From: Pontibacter pamirensis
GTDB taxonomy: Bacteria > Bacteroidota > Bacteroidia > Cytophagales > Hymenobacteraceae
Direction: 5' to 3'
Assembly: GCF_010015475.1 (NCBI RefSeq)
Contig: NZ_SSNI01000032.1
Coordinates: 1-64,000 of the forward strand
Length of the DNA stretch: 64,000 bases
Part shown: one piece after another, positions 1-9,293 of the stretch
Layout: each line of letters begins with the position of its first letter
Numbering within the stretch: position 1 is the first letter of the stretch
The notes under the pieces: model-generated
Databases searched by the model: none
The model's input: only the letters and a program-made list of their open reading frames with translations
Told to the model about the DNA's origin: nothing
Program-made: the position numbers and the translations under genes

Positions 1-416
1 CCAATGACAAACAGCTGCCTTACTCTTTTCCCCTTCTTCTTTTGCTTTTAAAGCTACAGACTCAGCCCTTCTTTGTAAAGACTATTTTAGGACTCTTGCA
101 CATCCATTCAAAGATAGGATGACAAAATAAAGCTTAAGTTGACGGCATTACCCCTAACCCCTTCTTATCCAAGGCAGGGAATCTGTAGTTGCTGGTTTGT
201 AGGCTGTTTTTGCATTGCATCTGTTCTCCTTGATACAGAACAGATGCTAGTATATGTTGCGCCTGCTCTAAAGACCTCGCAGCGTGCGCAGCTCCTGCGA
301 GCGTCTGCCACAGTAGCCTTTCTTACTCGTAACTCAGCACTCATTTCCTTATATTAGCAGCATTCAGAAAACATTAGCTGCGTAAAGTAGCTTACATGTA
401 CAATATTCGCACAGGC
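1..416. other. Left-edge stretch without a recognised gene
   Basis: No convincing coding frame is visible before kynU. A 72-codon TTG-initiated frame at 139-357 has a Cys/Phe-rich composition and no family resemblance, so I leave it out. The stretch presumably contains the kynU promoter, but I could not pick a clear TAnnTTTG box. Confidence 0.5.
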
Positions 417-1691
417 ATGAACTACCAGAATACCCTCGCTTTCGCACAGGAGCAGGACCAGCAAGACCCGTTAAGGCATTTTAGAGACCGCTTTTACTTT
501 CCGCAGGTAAACAAACAAGATGCTATTTACCTCTGTGGTAACTCCCTTGGCTTACAGCCGAAGTCGGCACAGATGTACATCGACAATGAAATGTATAAAT
601 GGGCCAACCTGGCGGTGGAGGGGCACTTTAAAGGAGAGGAACCTTGGGTGAACTATCACGAGCTGCTGGCTGGAGGTGCCGCCCGTGTGGTAGGTGCCAG
701 AGAAAGTGAGGTAGTTATCATGAACCAGTTGACGGTGAACCTGCACCTCATGTTGGTCTCTTTCTACAGGCCGCAGGGCAAGCGCTTTAAAATTATCACG
801 GAGGGAGGGGCTTTCCCCTCGGACCAGTATGCCCTGGAGACGCAAACCAGATTCCACGGCTATGACCCGGATGAAGCCGTGATAGAGCTTTTTCCGCGCG
901 AGGGCGAGCATGCCCTGCGCACCGAAGACATCATCGAAAGCATAAAAGAACATGCCGACGAGCTGGCGCTGGTGATGATGGGGGGTATTAACTACTATAC
1001 TGGACAGGTATTCGACATGGAGACCATCACAAAAGCAGGCCATGAGGCAGGCGCTTTTGTAGGTTTCGACCTGGCGCATGCTGCCGGTAACGTGCCCCTG
1101 CAACTGCACGACTGGGATGTGGATTTCGCCGTGTGGTGCAGCTACAAATACCTTAACTCCGGTCCGGGCGGCACTTCTGGGGTATATGTGCACGAGCGGT
1201 TTGGCAACGACCCCAGCATACCCCGCTTTGCAGGCTGGTGGGGGCACAATGCCCAAGAGCGCTTCCAGATGAAAAAGGGCTTTAAGCCGATGGAAGGCGC
1301 CGCAGGCTGGCAACTGAGCAACAGCCAGATTCTACCAATGGCCGTACATCGCGCTTCACTGGAACTGTTCGACGAGGCAGGCATGGAAAACCTTCGCGCC
1401 AAAAGTGAAAAACTCACAGGCTACCTGGAGTTCCTGATTGATGATGTACCGGTGGGGGAGGATGTGCTGGAGATGATTACGCCGCGCGACCCGCAGGCCC
1501 GTGGCTGCCAGATATCTTTGCTGGTTAAACAGAATTCCCGCCAGTTATTCGACAGGCTGATGGAGGCTGGCATTATCGTGGACTACCGGGAGCCAAACGT
1601 GATTCGGGTGGCTCCTACGCCACTTTACAACAGCTTTGAAGAAGTATATCGCTTTTCTGAAATCCTGCACGATTGCCTGCAAGGGCATTGA
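417..1691 (+). CDS. kynU: Kynureninase
   Basis: PLP-dependent hydrolase that cleaves L-kynurenine or 3-hydroxykynurenine to (3-hydroxy)anthranilate plus alanine in the cytoplasm. The product is 424 residues, the normal bacterial length. The fold-type-I core is visible: FDLAHAAGN with the PLP-ring Asp at about residue 218 and SYKYLNSGPGG with the Schiff-base Lys at about 244; GWWGH follows. I chose the ATG at 417 because the protein aligns from MNYQNT; an in-frame ATG lies 7 codons upstream at 396. The partner enzyme kynurenine 3-monooxygenase lies about 9 kb downstream at 9294, so the pathway is present but not as an operon. A hairpin terminator follows at 1713-1749. Identification is firm; the pathway role (NAD synthesis versus tryptophan breakdown) is inference. 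Confidence 0.96.
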   Translation: MNYQNTLAFAQEQDQQDPLRHFRDRFYFPQVNKQDAIYLCGNSLGLQPKSAQMYIDNEMYKWANLAVEGHFKGEEPWVNYHELLAGGAARVVGARESEVVIMNQLTVNLHLMLVSFYRPQGKRFKIITEGGAFPSDQYALETQTRFHGYDPDEAVIELFPREGEHALRTEDIIESIKEHADELALVMMGGINYYTGQVFDMETITKAGHEAGAFVGFDLAHAAGNVPLQLHDWDVDFAVWCSYKYLNSGPGGTSGVYVHERFGNDPSIPRFAGWWGHNAQERFQMKKGFKPMEGAAGWQLSNSQILPMAVHRASLELFDEAGMENLRAKSEKLTGYLEFLIDDVPVGEDVLEMITPRDPQARGCQISLLVKQNSRQLFDRLMEAGIIVDYREPNVIRVAPTPLYNSFEEVYRFSEILHDCLQGH

Positions 1692-1712
1692 TTATTTGTG
1701 AGGTTTATGCAG

Positions 1713-1749
1713 AAACGGAGAGGGAGTACGTAAACTACCTCTCCGTTTT
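1713..1749 (+). terminator. Terminator after kynU
   Basis: An 11-bp perfect stem (AAACGGAGAGG / CCTCTCCGTTT) with a 14-nt loop ends in TTTT, 22 nt after the kynU stop codon. Confidence 0.8.
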
Positions 1750-1838
1750 GCGTTGTATAGCAGCAGAAGTTGCAGGTTTACCTTGCCGCCTGTTTTCAGT
1801 ATACAACAGCAATTGTTAGTGCAGCCATAAAATCAGAT

Positions 1839-3299
1839 ATGAATTTTACGATTGAAGATATATTACTGAGTGCGTCTATTCTACTCTTTCTGAGCATCCT
1901 GATTAGTAAGAACCTGGGCAAGCTGGGCATTCCCTCACTGGCGCTTTTTTTAGGGGTAGGCGTGCTGGCCGGTTCGGAGGGTATTGGCGGTATCTACTTT
2001 GATGATTCCCAAACGGCGCAGTCGTTGGGAACCATAGCGCTGACCATTATTCTTTTCTCAGGCGGCTTGGACACGCGCTGGGAGAGCACTAGGCCCATCC
2101 TTTGGCGTGGCATCACGCTGTCTACGCTGGGGGTGTTGATTACGGCCATGCTGGTGGGGCTTTTTGCCACCTATGTATTAAACTTCACGCTGCTGGAGGG
2201 GCTGCTGTTGGGAGCCATCGTGTCCTCTACAGATGCAGCAGCTGTATTCTCTATTCTCCGCACCAGAAACATCGGCCTTAAGCACAACCTGCGGCCTACG
2301 CTGGAGCTGGAGTCCGGCAGTAACGACCCGATGGCCTATTTCCTGACCATTAGCTTTACCTTTCTGCTCACAAACGAGGAGGCCAGCATCTGGCAGTTGG
2401 TGCCCATGTTCTTCCTGCAGATGACGATTGGTGCCGTAATGGGTGTGGTGATGGGCCGCGTCATGGTCTGGACAATCAACCGCATCCGGCTGGACCAGGA
2501 GGGGCTTTACCCGGCGCTGACGCTGGCGATGGTGATTTTTACCTTTGCTTTCACAAACCTGATTAGCGGAAACGGTTTCCTGGCAGTGTATGTTTCGGCG
2601 GTTATCATGGGCAACCATAATTTTATACATAAGCGTAGCCTTACCAAGTTCTATGACGGCATTGCCTGGCTCATGCAAATCCTGATGTTCCTGACGCTGG
2701 GGTTGCTGGTGTTCCCGTCGCAAATGTTGCCTGTTATAGGCTCTGCCATCCTTATTTCGCTGTTCCTGATTCTGGTAGCCAGGCCGGTCAGCGTATTCAT
2801 CGGTATGGCCTTCTTTAAAACGTCCTGGCAGGACAAGCTGTTTGTGTCGTGGGTAGGCCTCCGAGGGGCAGTGCCCATTGTGTTTGCCACGTACCCTTTG
2901 CTGGCCGGTGTAGAAAGGTCAAACATGATTTTCAACATCGTGTTTTTCATCGTGCTTACATCTGTTATGCTGCAGGGCACCACTTTAAAACTGGTAGCAG
3001 ACTGGCTGAACCTGAGTGAGCAGGATAACAGCCCGAAGCGCGTGCAATTAGGCGAGGACTTAGGGTATAAGTCCAGCAGTTCGCTGGTAGAGCTCCATCT
3101 TCCTGGCAGCAGCTCCGCCGTTGGGAAACCATTGGTGGACCTGCAGTTGCCCAAAACTTCTTTGATTGTGCTAATAGACCGGGGCGGCAAGTTTGTAACA
3201 CCAAACGGGGCCACAGAGCTGGCAGCAGGAGACAAACTGATGGTGATGGTCGACCAGGACGAGGCGTTACAGGAGGTAAATCAGGTGCTGGGGTTATAG
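1839..3299 (+). CDS. K+/H+ antiporter, CPA1 NhaP2/CvrA type, with RCK_C domain
   Basis: Inner-membrane cation/proton exchanger of 486 residues. About 12 hydrophobic segments fill residues 5-400. The STDAAAV motif (Asp about 132) and the SGSNDP motif (Asn-Asp about 162-163) are the ion-binding unwound-helix motifs of CPA1 antiporters. The last 80 residues form a soluble RCK_C (TrkA-C) domain, which in NhaP2 relatives binds a regulatory ligand. The start is the ATG at 1839; the open frame extends upstream to a TTG at 1770, but that leader is not hydrophobic and not family-like. It has no operon partner. A second CPA1 antiporter lacking the RCK_C tail lies at 7307. Potassium specificity is inferred from the domain architecture and is less sure than the antiporter call. 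Confidence 0.9.
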   Translation: MNFTIEDILLSASILLFLSILISKNLGKLGIPSLALFLGVGVLAGSEGIGGIYFDDSQTAQSLGTIALTIILFSGGLDTRWESTRPILWRGITLSTLGVLITAMLVGLFATYVLNFTLLEGLLLGAIVSSTDAAAVFSILRTRNIGLKHNLRPTLELESGSNDPMAYFLTISFTFLLTNEEASIWQLVPMFFLQMTIGAVMGVVMGRVMVWTINRIRLDQEGLYPALTLAMVIFTFAFTNLISGNGFLAVYVSAVIMGNHNFIHKRSLTKFYDGIAWLMQILMFLTLGLLVFPSQMLPVIGSAILISLFLILVARPVSVFIGMAFFKTSWQDKLFVSWVGLRGAVPIVFATYPLLAGVERSNMIFNIVFFIVLTSVMLQGTTLKLVADWLNLSEQDNSPKRVQLGEDLGYKSSSSLVELHLPGSSSAVGKPLVDLQLPKTSLIVLIDRGGKFVTPNGATELAAGDKLMVMVDQDEALQEVNQVLGL

Positions 3300-3481
3300 T
3301 ATTCAGTGCAGATGTGTATGGTTGCTAAGAACAACGGGTGAAAAATCAGGCTATATCAGGCATTACCGACAGAAGGAATAAGGATAGTGTAATCAATCAT
3401 CCTGGCTCCATTTACCTAGCCATGTAAGGTTGATACTGCAATAACTTATTTGATACAGCAGCTAACAGTAACAAGAGAATC

Positions 3482-3925
3482 ATGATCAGAGCCTACACAA
3501 GTAGAGATAAAGAGGAGCTTTTAGACCTGCTCCGGCTTAATACGCCACAATATTTCGATGCATCCGAAGAAGCGGACTTCATAGAATATCTTGACAATCG
3601 GTTGGAAGACTATTTTGTTGTAGAGGAGAAAGGGAGAGTCATCGGTTCGGGCGGCATCAATTACTTTTCGGAGTCTAAATTAGCCCGGATATCCTGGGAC
3701 ATCATTCACCCAGCCTTCCAGGGAAAAGGCGTTGGAAAACAACTGATGCTTCACCGAATTGAGCACATCAACAAGAATGCAGCTGTCAATCTAATTGTCG
3801 TCAGGACAACCCAATTCGTGTATAGGTTTTATGAGAAGATGGGGTTTGAGTTAGAAAAAACGGAGAAGGATTTTTGGGCAAAAGGATTTGATCTTTACCA
3901 AATGAAGATGACCTTGAAAGAGTAA
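3482..3925 (+). CDS. GNAT family N-acetyltransferase
   Basis: A 147-residue single-domain acetyltransferase. The acetyl-CoA pyrophosphate loop QGKGVGKQL is at about residues 80-88, preceded by the beta-strand RISWDIIHP, and the C-terminal strand-helix FYEKMGFE is typical of the family. The substrate cannot be told from sequence: it could be a small amine, an antibiotic or a protein N-terminus. It is followed after 46 nt by another acyltransferase on the same strand, so the two may be cotranscribed, but no functional link is evident. Confidence 0.88.
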   Translation: MIRAYTSRDKEELLDLLRLNTPQYFDASEEADFIEYLDNRLEDYFVVEEKGRVIGSGGINYFSESKLARISWDIIHPAFQGKGVGKQLMLHRIEHINKNAAVNLIVVRTTQFVYRFYEKMGFELEKTEKDFWAKGFDLYQMKMTLKE

Positions 3926-3971
3926 GTTTTTTCATATAAGAATAGTTTTTCATTTAACCATCCTAAAATAT

Positions 3972-4601
3972 ATGACAGGTCCGAATAAAGACGATACTTT
4001 TCCCTTAGCCCACTACAACAGGCTTTGCTTCTTAAAGAATATCATTACCAACCCAAACATTGTAGTGGGCGATTATACCTACTATGATGATTTTGAAGAT
4101 GTGCATAATTTTGAGAAGAACGTAAAGTATCATTTTGACTTTATAGGCGACAAACTGACCATCGGGAAGTTTTGTATGATAGCGTCAGGAGTCACCTTCA
4201 TAATGAATGGGGCCAACCACCTGACAGACGCTATTACATCCTATCCATTCGCCATTTTTGGCAATGGCTGGCAGGATGCCATGAACCGAAAAGCCTACCC
4301 CAGCAAAGGCGACACGGTGATAGGAAACGATGTTTGGATAGGGTATAAAGCTACTATCATGGCAGGCGTAAAGATTGGTGACGGAGCAATAATTGCGGCT
4401 AATGCTACTGTAACCAGAGATGTAGCGCCTTATACTATTGTGGGAGGAAACCCGGCAAAAGAAATAAAAAAACGCTTTTCAGAAGAACAGATAAGCGAGT
4501 TGCTAGCCATAAAATGGTGGGACTGGGACATAGTGAAAATAACGCAGAACCTGCATCACCTAACGGGCAACAGCATAGGTAACCTGAGCGGTAGCGAATA
4601 A
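3972..4601 (+). CDS. CatB-related (Vat-type) O-acetyltransferase
   Basis: A 209-residue left-handed beta-helix acetyltransferase of the xenobiotic acyltransferase group (Vat/CatB). Hexapeptide-repeat sequence runs through about residues 60-165 (IGKFCMI, IGNDVWIGYKATIM, IGDGAIIAANATVT), with the catalytic His in NGANHLTD at about residue 83 and the closing GGNPAKEIKKRF segment. The N-terminal GDYTYYDD segment is also characteristic. Members acetylate streptogramin A or chloramphenicol, but most chromosomal homologues have unknown substrates, so resistance should not be assumed. It lies 46 nt behind the GNAT gene. No terminator is evident after it. Confidence 0.9.
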   Translation: MTGPNKDDTFPLAHYNRLCFLKNIITNPNIVVGDYTYYDDFEDVHNFEKNVKYHFDFIGDKLTIGKFCMIASGVTFIMNGANHLTDAITSYPFAIFGNGWQDAMNRKAYPSKGDTVIGNDVWIGYKATIMAGVKIGDGAIIAANATVTRDVAPYTIVGGNPAKEIKKRFSEEQISELLAIKWWDWDIVKITQNLHHLTGNSIGNLSGSE

Positions 4602-4859
4602 ACAGCGCCTTCGGCAGGCATTCTTCGTTCGCTTTCCCCTTCACGACCTACACCTTCAAGCCTCATTCTCTTCAAGCTCCTTCAACTGCTTATAAAATCC
4701 TTTGCCACATTCGCCGACACTGCAATCTGTAGGCGGGTGCGTCCGTTTTCTTCGCCAGTTGGCGACAGCGCTATACTGGAACTACAGTTGTTATGCTAAT
4801 CCTATGACGGACTGGTATCGTAGAGGAAAGAAATAGATTTTGTACGAAAACAAACAACT

Positions 4860-5441
4860 ATGAAAGAAAATCGATTAAACTTATGGAAACCGCTTCGTTA
4901 CGGGCTGTGCTGCTCGCTAATGATAAGCATGGTGGCTTGCGGTGGCGGTGAAGAAGCAGAAACTGCAATAGTAGGAGAGCCCACTGACGTAGAAGAAAGT
5001 GCCGGTGTAATGGATAATTGGGATACGGAGCGCTTTAGCTCCTCCATCACCTCGTCTGGCCGTTTTAATGGCTGGGACGAAAATGATGACAACATGCTGG
5101 ATGAAAATGAGTTTTACAGCGGCTACTTCGATACCTGGGATGTAAACGACGATAACGTTCTGGACGAAGACGAATGGAACAATGCCACCAGTGACTTTGG
5201 AATGGAAAACCAGAACATGTCTGAATGGGATACCGATGGGGATAGCCAGATAAATGAAGGCGAGTTTCGTACCGCAGTTGCAAGAAGCAACTATTTTGGT
5301 GAGTGGGATGTAGACGGTGACAGTATGATTAATGAGCGGGAGTATTCAGATGGCATCTTTGGCCTTTGGGACAATGACCGGGATGGTGCGATTACGAACG
5401 AGGATTATGACAGAAGGTACAACAGGTACTATGGTTCCTGA
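4860..5441 (+). CDS. Lipoprotein with five EF-hand-like calcium loops
   Basis: A 193-residue lipoprotein precursor. A signal peptide ends in a lipobox-like MVAC, with Cys27 the probable lipidation site, followed by an acidic linker. Five 12-residue EF-hand loops lie at about 73-84, 94-105, 124-135, 150-161 and 171-182, with Asp at position 1, Asp/Asn at 3 and Asp at 5 in each, and Glu at 12 in the first four; the fifth ends in Asp. Each loop is preceded by Trp (WDENDD, WDVNDD, WDTDGD, WDVDGD, WDNDRD), so the units look like internal duplications. This predicts a strongly acidic calcium-binding surface protein; the biological role is unknown. It is monocistronic, with a terminator directly after it. 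Confidence 0.85.
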   Translation: MKENRLNLWKPLRYGLCCSLMISMVACGGGEEAETAIVGEPTDVEESAGVMDNWDTERFSSSITSSGRFNGWDENDDNMLDENEFYSGYFDTWDVNDDNVLDEDEWNNATSDFGMENQNMSEWDTDGDSQINEGEFRTAVARSNYFGEWDVDGDSMINEREYSDGIFGLWDNDRDGAITNEDYDRRYNRYYGS

Positions 5442-5466
5442 TAGCATTACAGGATTTGGAATATAA

Positions 5467-5503
5467 AAGAAAGCCTGCAGGTTTAAGCGCTGCAGGCTTT
5501 CTT
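5467..5503 (+). terminator. Terminator between EF-hand lipoprotein and alanine symporter genes
   Basis: A 14-bp perfect stem (AAGAAAGCCTGCAG / CTGCAGGCTTTCTT) encloses a 9-nt loop. The genes converge here, and flanking A and T runs allow use from either side. Confidence 0.8.
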
Positions 5504-5575
5504 GTGTTATTTGCTGAATGCTAACTCGCCTTCTGCTCTTTAATAAGGGAAAGACCTTGGTTCGCCTTTCACAAA

Positions 5576-7009
5576 TTATACCTTCATTCCCTCTTCCCTG
5601 AATTCTCTCATCCGCCTGAAATAATCTTTAGCTGCCGCCATTACCTTCGGCGACAAAAGCAGGGCAGAAGTCATGGTCGGAATCGCCATCATGGCGTACA
5701 TGCCATCAATCAAACTGATAACAGCGGTGATAGAAGCAGTGGCGCCCAGTATGATTGTAAACACATAAAAGTAGTTGTAATAGGACTTATACTTTGCCCC
5801 GAAAAGGAAGCCGAAGCATTTGGTGCCATAGTAGGAATAGGAGAAAAGCGAGGTAAAGGCGAAGACAAGCACACATAGCACCAGGATGTAGCTTCCGAAG
5901 CCAGGCATGGCATCGTCGAAAGCCGCTGCCGTTACTGTAACCCCATTGGCCTGCGCGTCGTCCCAGGTGCCTGTTACAATAATGGCTATGCCTGTGAGAG
6001 TACATACCACCAGTGTGTCGATGAGCGGGCCTAGCATGGCCACCAGGCCTTCCCGGATAGGCTCGTCAGTTTTGGCGGCACCGTGCATCATAGCGGCTGT
6101 GCCTATACCTGCCTCGTTGGAGAAGGCGGCCCTGCGTGCGCCGGCTATAATGATGGCTCCAACGGCTCCGCCCAGCATGGCTTCTGCGGTAAACGCATCT
6201 TTAAAAATCATGGCAAAAGCGCCCGGGATGCTGGTGTAATTGGCAAACATAATATAAAACACCGCAAGCATATACAGCACCACCATGCTCGGCACCATTT
6301 TGCCTGCCACCTGCCCGATGCGCTTTATACCCCCGAAAATAACAAGTGATGTGATGAGCACCAGTGTAAGCCCTGTAGCAAGGTCAGAGTAGAAAGTATC
6401 GGTAGAGCCGAGACCATTCGGCACCAGCACCACTTCGCGTATAACCTGTGTTAATTGGTTTGCCTGGAAAATAGGCAAGGCACCAAACAAGCCAGCAATG
6501 GAGAAAAATACCGCCAATGGTTTCCACTTCCTGCCCAATCCCTCTACGATGACATACATAGGGCCGCCTTCAAGGTGGCCGTTACTGTCTTTGCCGCGGT
6601 ACATGACTGCCAGTGTGCAGGTAAAAAACTTAGTAGCCATGCCTACAAAAGCACTCACCCACATCCAGAACAAAACACCTGGGCCGCCCATGGTGATGGC
6701 TACTGCCACGCCGCTGATGTTACCCATGCCGACTGTAGCAGCCAGCGCACTCGAAAGCGCTTCAAAGTGATTGATATCGCCTGGGTCGTCCGGGTCGTCG
6801 TATTTGCCGCGCAGCACGTTAACCGAATGCCCCAGATAGCGGAAGGGCAGGAACCTGGAGTACAGCATGAAAAAGGTGCCGCCTCCCATGAGCAGGAGAA
6901 GCAAAGGCAGGCCCCAGGCGGCATTGCTGAAGGCAACTAAAAAATTTTCTATCGCTTCCAATATTTTACTCAATGTAGTGTCCAAAGGATAAAGATAGGC
7001 ATGGAACAA
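5576..7009 (-). CDS. Sodium:alanine (AGCS) symporter
   Basis: A 477-residue integral membrane protein of the amino acid carrier/AGCS family, importing alanine or glycine with Na+. About 11 hydrophobic segments are visible. Family motifs include FEALSSALAATVGMGNISGVA (family signature, residues about 83-103) and the AFSNEAGIGTAAMMHG segment in the middle third. The length is normal, and the C-terminus ends with a short basic cytoplasmic tail. It is convergent with the EF-hand lipoprotein gene and divergent from the antiporter at 7307, so it is transcribed alone. Exact substrate is inferred from the family. Confidence 0.92.
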   Translation of the reverse strand: MFHAYLYPLDTTLSKILEAIENFLVAFSNAAWGLPLLLLLMGGGTFFMLYSRFLPFRYLGHSVNVLRGKYDDPDDPGDINHFEALSSALAATVGMGNISGVAVAITMGGPGVLFWMWVSAFVGMATKFFTCTLAVMYRGKDSNGHLEGGPMYVIVEGLGRKWKPLAVFFSIAGLFGALPIFQANQLTQVIREVVLVPNGLGSTDTFYSDLATGLTLVLITSLVIFGGIKRIGQVAGKMVPSMVVLYMLAVFYIMFANYTSIPGAFAMIFKDAFTAEAMLGGAVGAIIIAGARRAAFSNEAGIGTAAMMHGAAKTDEPIREGLVAMLGPLIDTLVVCTLTGIAIIVTGTWDDAQANGVTVTAAAFDDAMPGFGSYILVLCVLVFAFTSLFSYSYYGTKCFGFLFGAKYKSYYNYFYVFTIILGATASITAVISLIDGMYAMMAIPTMTSALLLSPKVMAAAKDYFRRMREFREEGMKV

Positions 7010-7306
7010 GTGTTAATGCTAATCTGTGAGCCCTTATACCTGGTTTGGAATACGTATTTATAACAGGTTTTCTTGCGGAACTGCTCATTCAAGCCAGATT
7101 TTTAAATCACATCAGGATGTGATTTGGGTACAGTAAAGTCATCTAACACTCTGACTCTTCTTGTGTCTGCCTAAATATTAGAGCAACACAAATTAAAATA
7201 CGTATGTATGCCTATTTGTAACAAGCACTGCTGTACGGCATCATGCAGCGCCTGTTAATAAGCTTGATGCCCTTCTTAAGTCTCTGAACTAAGGATAGAA
7301 TATCAG

Positions 7307-8581
7307 ATGGATGATTATATAATTGCAATGACTGTGGTAGGGCTGGCGGCTCTCTCCATGACCTGGGTGCCAACTTTGATGGAGAAAACACCTTTCTCGT
7401 ACCCTATTGTGTATCTGTTGTTAGGAGTTTTCATGTACCTGTTGCCGTTAGGGCTGCCTTCCCCCGATCCGATTTGGCGGGAAGAATATGTGGTGCGGCT
7501 CACAGAGCTTAGTGTTATAATCTCGCTGATGGGAACAGGGCTAAAAATCCGGCGAAAGTTTGGTTTTAGGAGGTGGCGGATTCCGCTTCGGCTGGTGAGC
7601 ATTACCATGTTGCTGAGCATTGCGGCCATTGCGTTCTTAGGGTGGACCTTCCTTGGCTTTTCTGTGGCAGGTGCTGTTTTGCTGGGTGCCGTACTGGCAC
7701 CTACTGACCCTGTGCTGGCAGAGCAGGTGCAGGTGGGCCCGCCGGATGATAAAGAGGAGGATGTTGTACGCTTCTCACTTACGGCAGAAGCTGGGCTAAA
7801 TGATGGCTCGGCTTTCCCTTTTACATGGCTGGCGGTGGTGCTGGCTATATCGGCAGGAACAGGTAGTGAGTGGTTTACAGATTGGGTTTTGCGGGACTTG
7901 CTGTATAGGATAATGGTAGGTGCCGGAGCGGGCTACCTGATAGGGCGCGGACTGGCCTACCTGCTGTTTTCTCTTCCCAAGAAAACTGGTTTTCCGAAGG
8001 CAAAGCATGGTTTCCTGGCACTTTCTGCTACACTAGCTACTTACGGAATAACCGAATTATTGCATGGCTATGGCTTTATTGCTGTGTTTGTAGCAGGGCT
8101 TACTGTAAGTAGCATTGAAGCAGAAGATGAATATAACATCGAGATGCACAATTTCATTAACCAGGTGGAGCGAATTGTCATGGTGATATTGCTGGTCTTG
8201 TTTGGCGGTAGTCTTGTGACTGGTATTTTAGACTACTTATCCTGGCAGGGTGCATTAATTGGTATCGTATTCTTGTTTCTTATCAGGCCAGTGACAGCAT
8301 TGCCAAGTATGCTGGGTACTTACTCTACCTTAAAGGAGAAGCTGGCAGTTTCATTCTTTGGCATTCGGGGCATTGGCTCGTTCTTTTACCTGTCTTTTGC
8401 TTTAGATAAAATTGGCCTGCCAGAGGCCAATGAACTGTGGTCTGTTGTTGCGTTTATCGTGATGCTGTCTATTATACTACATGGTATAACCGCTACAAGT
8501 GTTATTTCAGCCCTGGATGTTGCGCGTAAGAAAAGCGGACGGCCTATTCCTAAACCTGATCAAACTCCTGATGAGATTTAA
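7307..8581 (+). CDS. CPA1-type cation:proton antiporter
   Basis: A 424-residue inner-membrane Na+(K+)/H+ antiporter. About 12 transmembrane segments occupy residues 5-400. The diagnostic motifs are APTDPV (Thr133-Asp134) and EAGLNDGSAFP (Asn165-Asp166). Unlike the antiporter at 1839 there is no RCK_C tail, only about 20 polar residues ending the protein, so it lacks that regulatory module. With the antiporter at 1839, the alanine symporter at 5576 and the KirBac-like channel at 49715, the window carries several Na+/K+ transport genes, though they are not co-operonic. Confidence 0.9.
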   Translation: MDDYIIAMTVVGLAALSMTWVPTLMEKTPFSYPIVYLLLGVFMYLLPLGLPSPDPIWREEYVVRLTELSVIISLMGTGLKIRRKFGFRRWRIPLRLVSITMLLSIAAIAFLGWTFLGFSVAGAVLLGAVLAPTDPVLAEQVQVGPPDDKEEDVVRFSLTAEAGLNDGSAFPFTWLAVVLAISAGTGSEWFTDWVLRDLLYRIMVGAGAGYLIGRGLAYLLFSLPKKTGFPKAKHGFLALSATLATYGITELLHGYGFIAVFVAGLTVSSIEAEDEYNIEMHNFINQVERIVMVILLVLFGGSLVTGILDYLSWQGALIGIVFLFLIRPVTALPSMLGTYSTLKEKLAVSFFGIRGIGSFFYLSFALDKIGLPEANELWSVVAFIVMLSIILHGITATSVISALDVARKKSGRPIPKPDQTPDEI

Positions 8582-8645
8582 TAAGAAGCAAACGGAGCCA
8601 CTCCATCTTAGTTTACCAAACGCTATCCAATATAAATTTACCTGA

Positions 8646-9224
8646 TTGCAAAAACTACCGCTACCTGACGCTGAAGTATACTATGCCCCGCAGCTTTTCA
8701 GCTTGGAAGAAAGTGATGCTTATTTCCGGGAGTTGGAGCAAAGTATAGGTTGGCAGCAGGAACACATCCGTATGTTCGGCAAGGAACTACTCATGCCGCG
8801 CCTCACTGCCTGGTACGGCGACAAAGGCTATACCTACTCCGGGCTTTTTAACGCACCGCAACCATGGCTGCCGGTGCTGCTGGAACTGAAGGAACGGGTA
8901 GAGCAGGCCAGTGGCAAAAGCTATAACAGCGTGCTCCTGAACTTTTACCGGAGCGGCACCGACAGCATGGGCTGGCACTCCGACGATGAAGCAGAACTAG
9001 GGAAAGATCCGGCTATTGCCAGCCTGAGCTTTGGCGGCGAGCGCCGGTTCAGTTTGAAGCACCGCACCCGCAAAGACCTGAAGCCAATAAGTATAACCCT
9101 CACTCACGGCAGTCTGCTGCTAATGCAAGGCCCTACGCAACACCACTGGTTACACCACATCCCCAAGACCAGACGCCCCGTACAACCACGCATCAACCTT
9201 ACCTTCCGGAATGTGAGAGGCTAG
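8646..9224 (+). CDS. AlkB-type 2-oxoglutarate/Fe(II) dioxygenase
   Basis: A 192-residue DNA/RNA alkylation-repair dioxygenase, closer to the ABH2/ABH3-like subgroup (inference from PRLTAWYGD and GWHSDDE motifs). The iron ligands are visible: His111 and Asp113 in GWHSDDE and His170 in the QHHWLHHIPK segment; the 2-oxoglutarate Arg lies in the C-terminal PRINLTFR. Translation appears to begin at TTG 8646, because the next ATG (residue 43) would remove conserved N-terminal sequence. It ends 69 nt before the kynurenine monooxygenase gene on the same strand. Confidence 0.9.
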   Translation: MQKLPLPDAEVYYAPQLFSLEESDAYFRELEQSIGWQQEHIRMFGKELLMPRLTAWYGDKGYTYSGLFNAPQPWLPVLLELKERVEQASGKSYNSVLLNFYRSGTDSMGWHSDDEAELGKDPAIASLSFGGERRFSLKHRTRKDLKPISITLTHGSLLLMQGPTQHHWLHHIPKTRRPVQPRINLTFRNVRG

Positions 9225-9293
9225 CATTTTTGCCAATCCGGGCCGGAAGCCGTTACTTTACATCGTCAAGAGGCCCTGTGGCCTGCATACAAT

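Noticed and set aside
139-357. 72-codon open frame
   Set aside because: TTG start, Cys/Phe-rich composition and no family look; probably chance.
552-1313. 253-codon antisense frame inside kynU
   Set aside because: It is the complement of a clearly real enzyme gene and has no family resemblance; GC-rich genes often open antisense frames.
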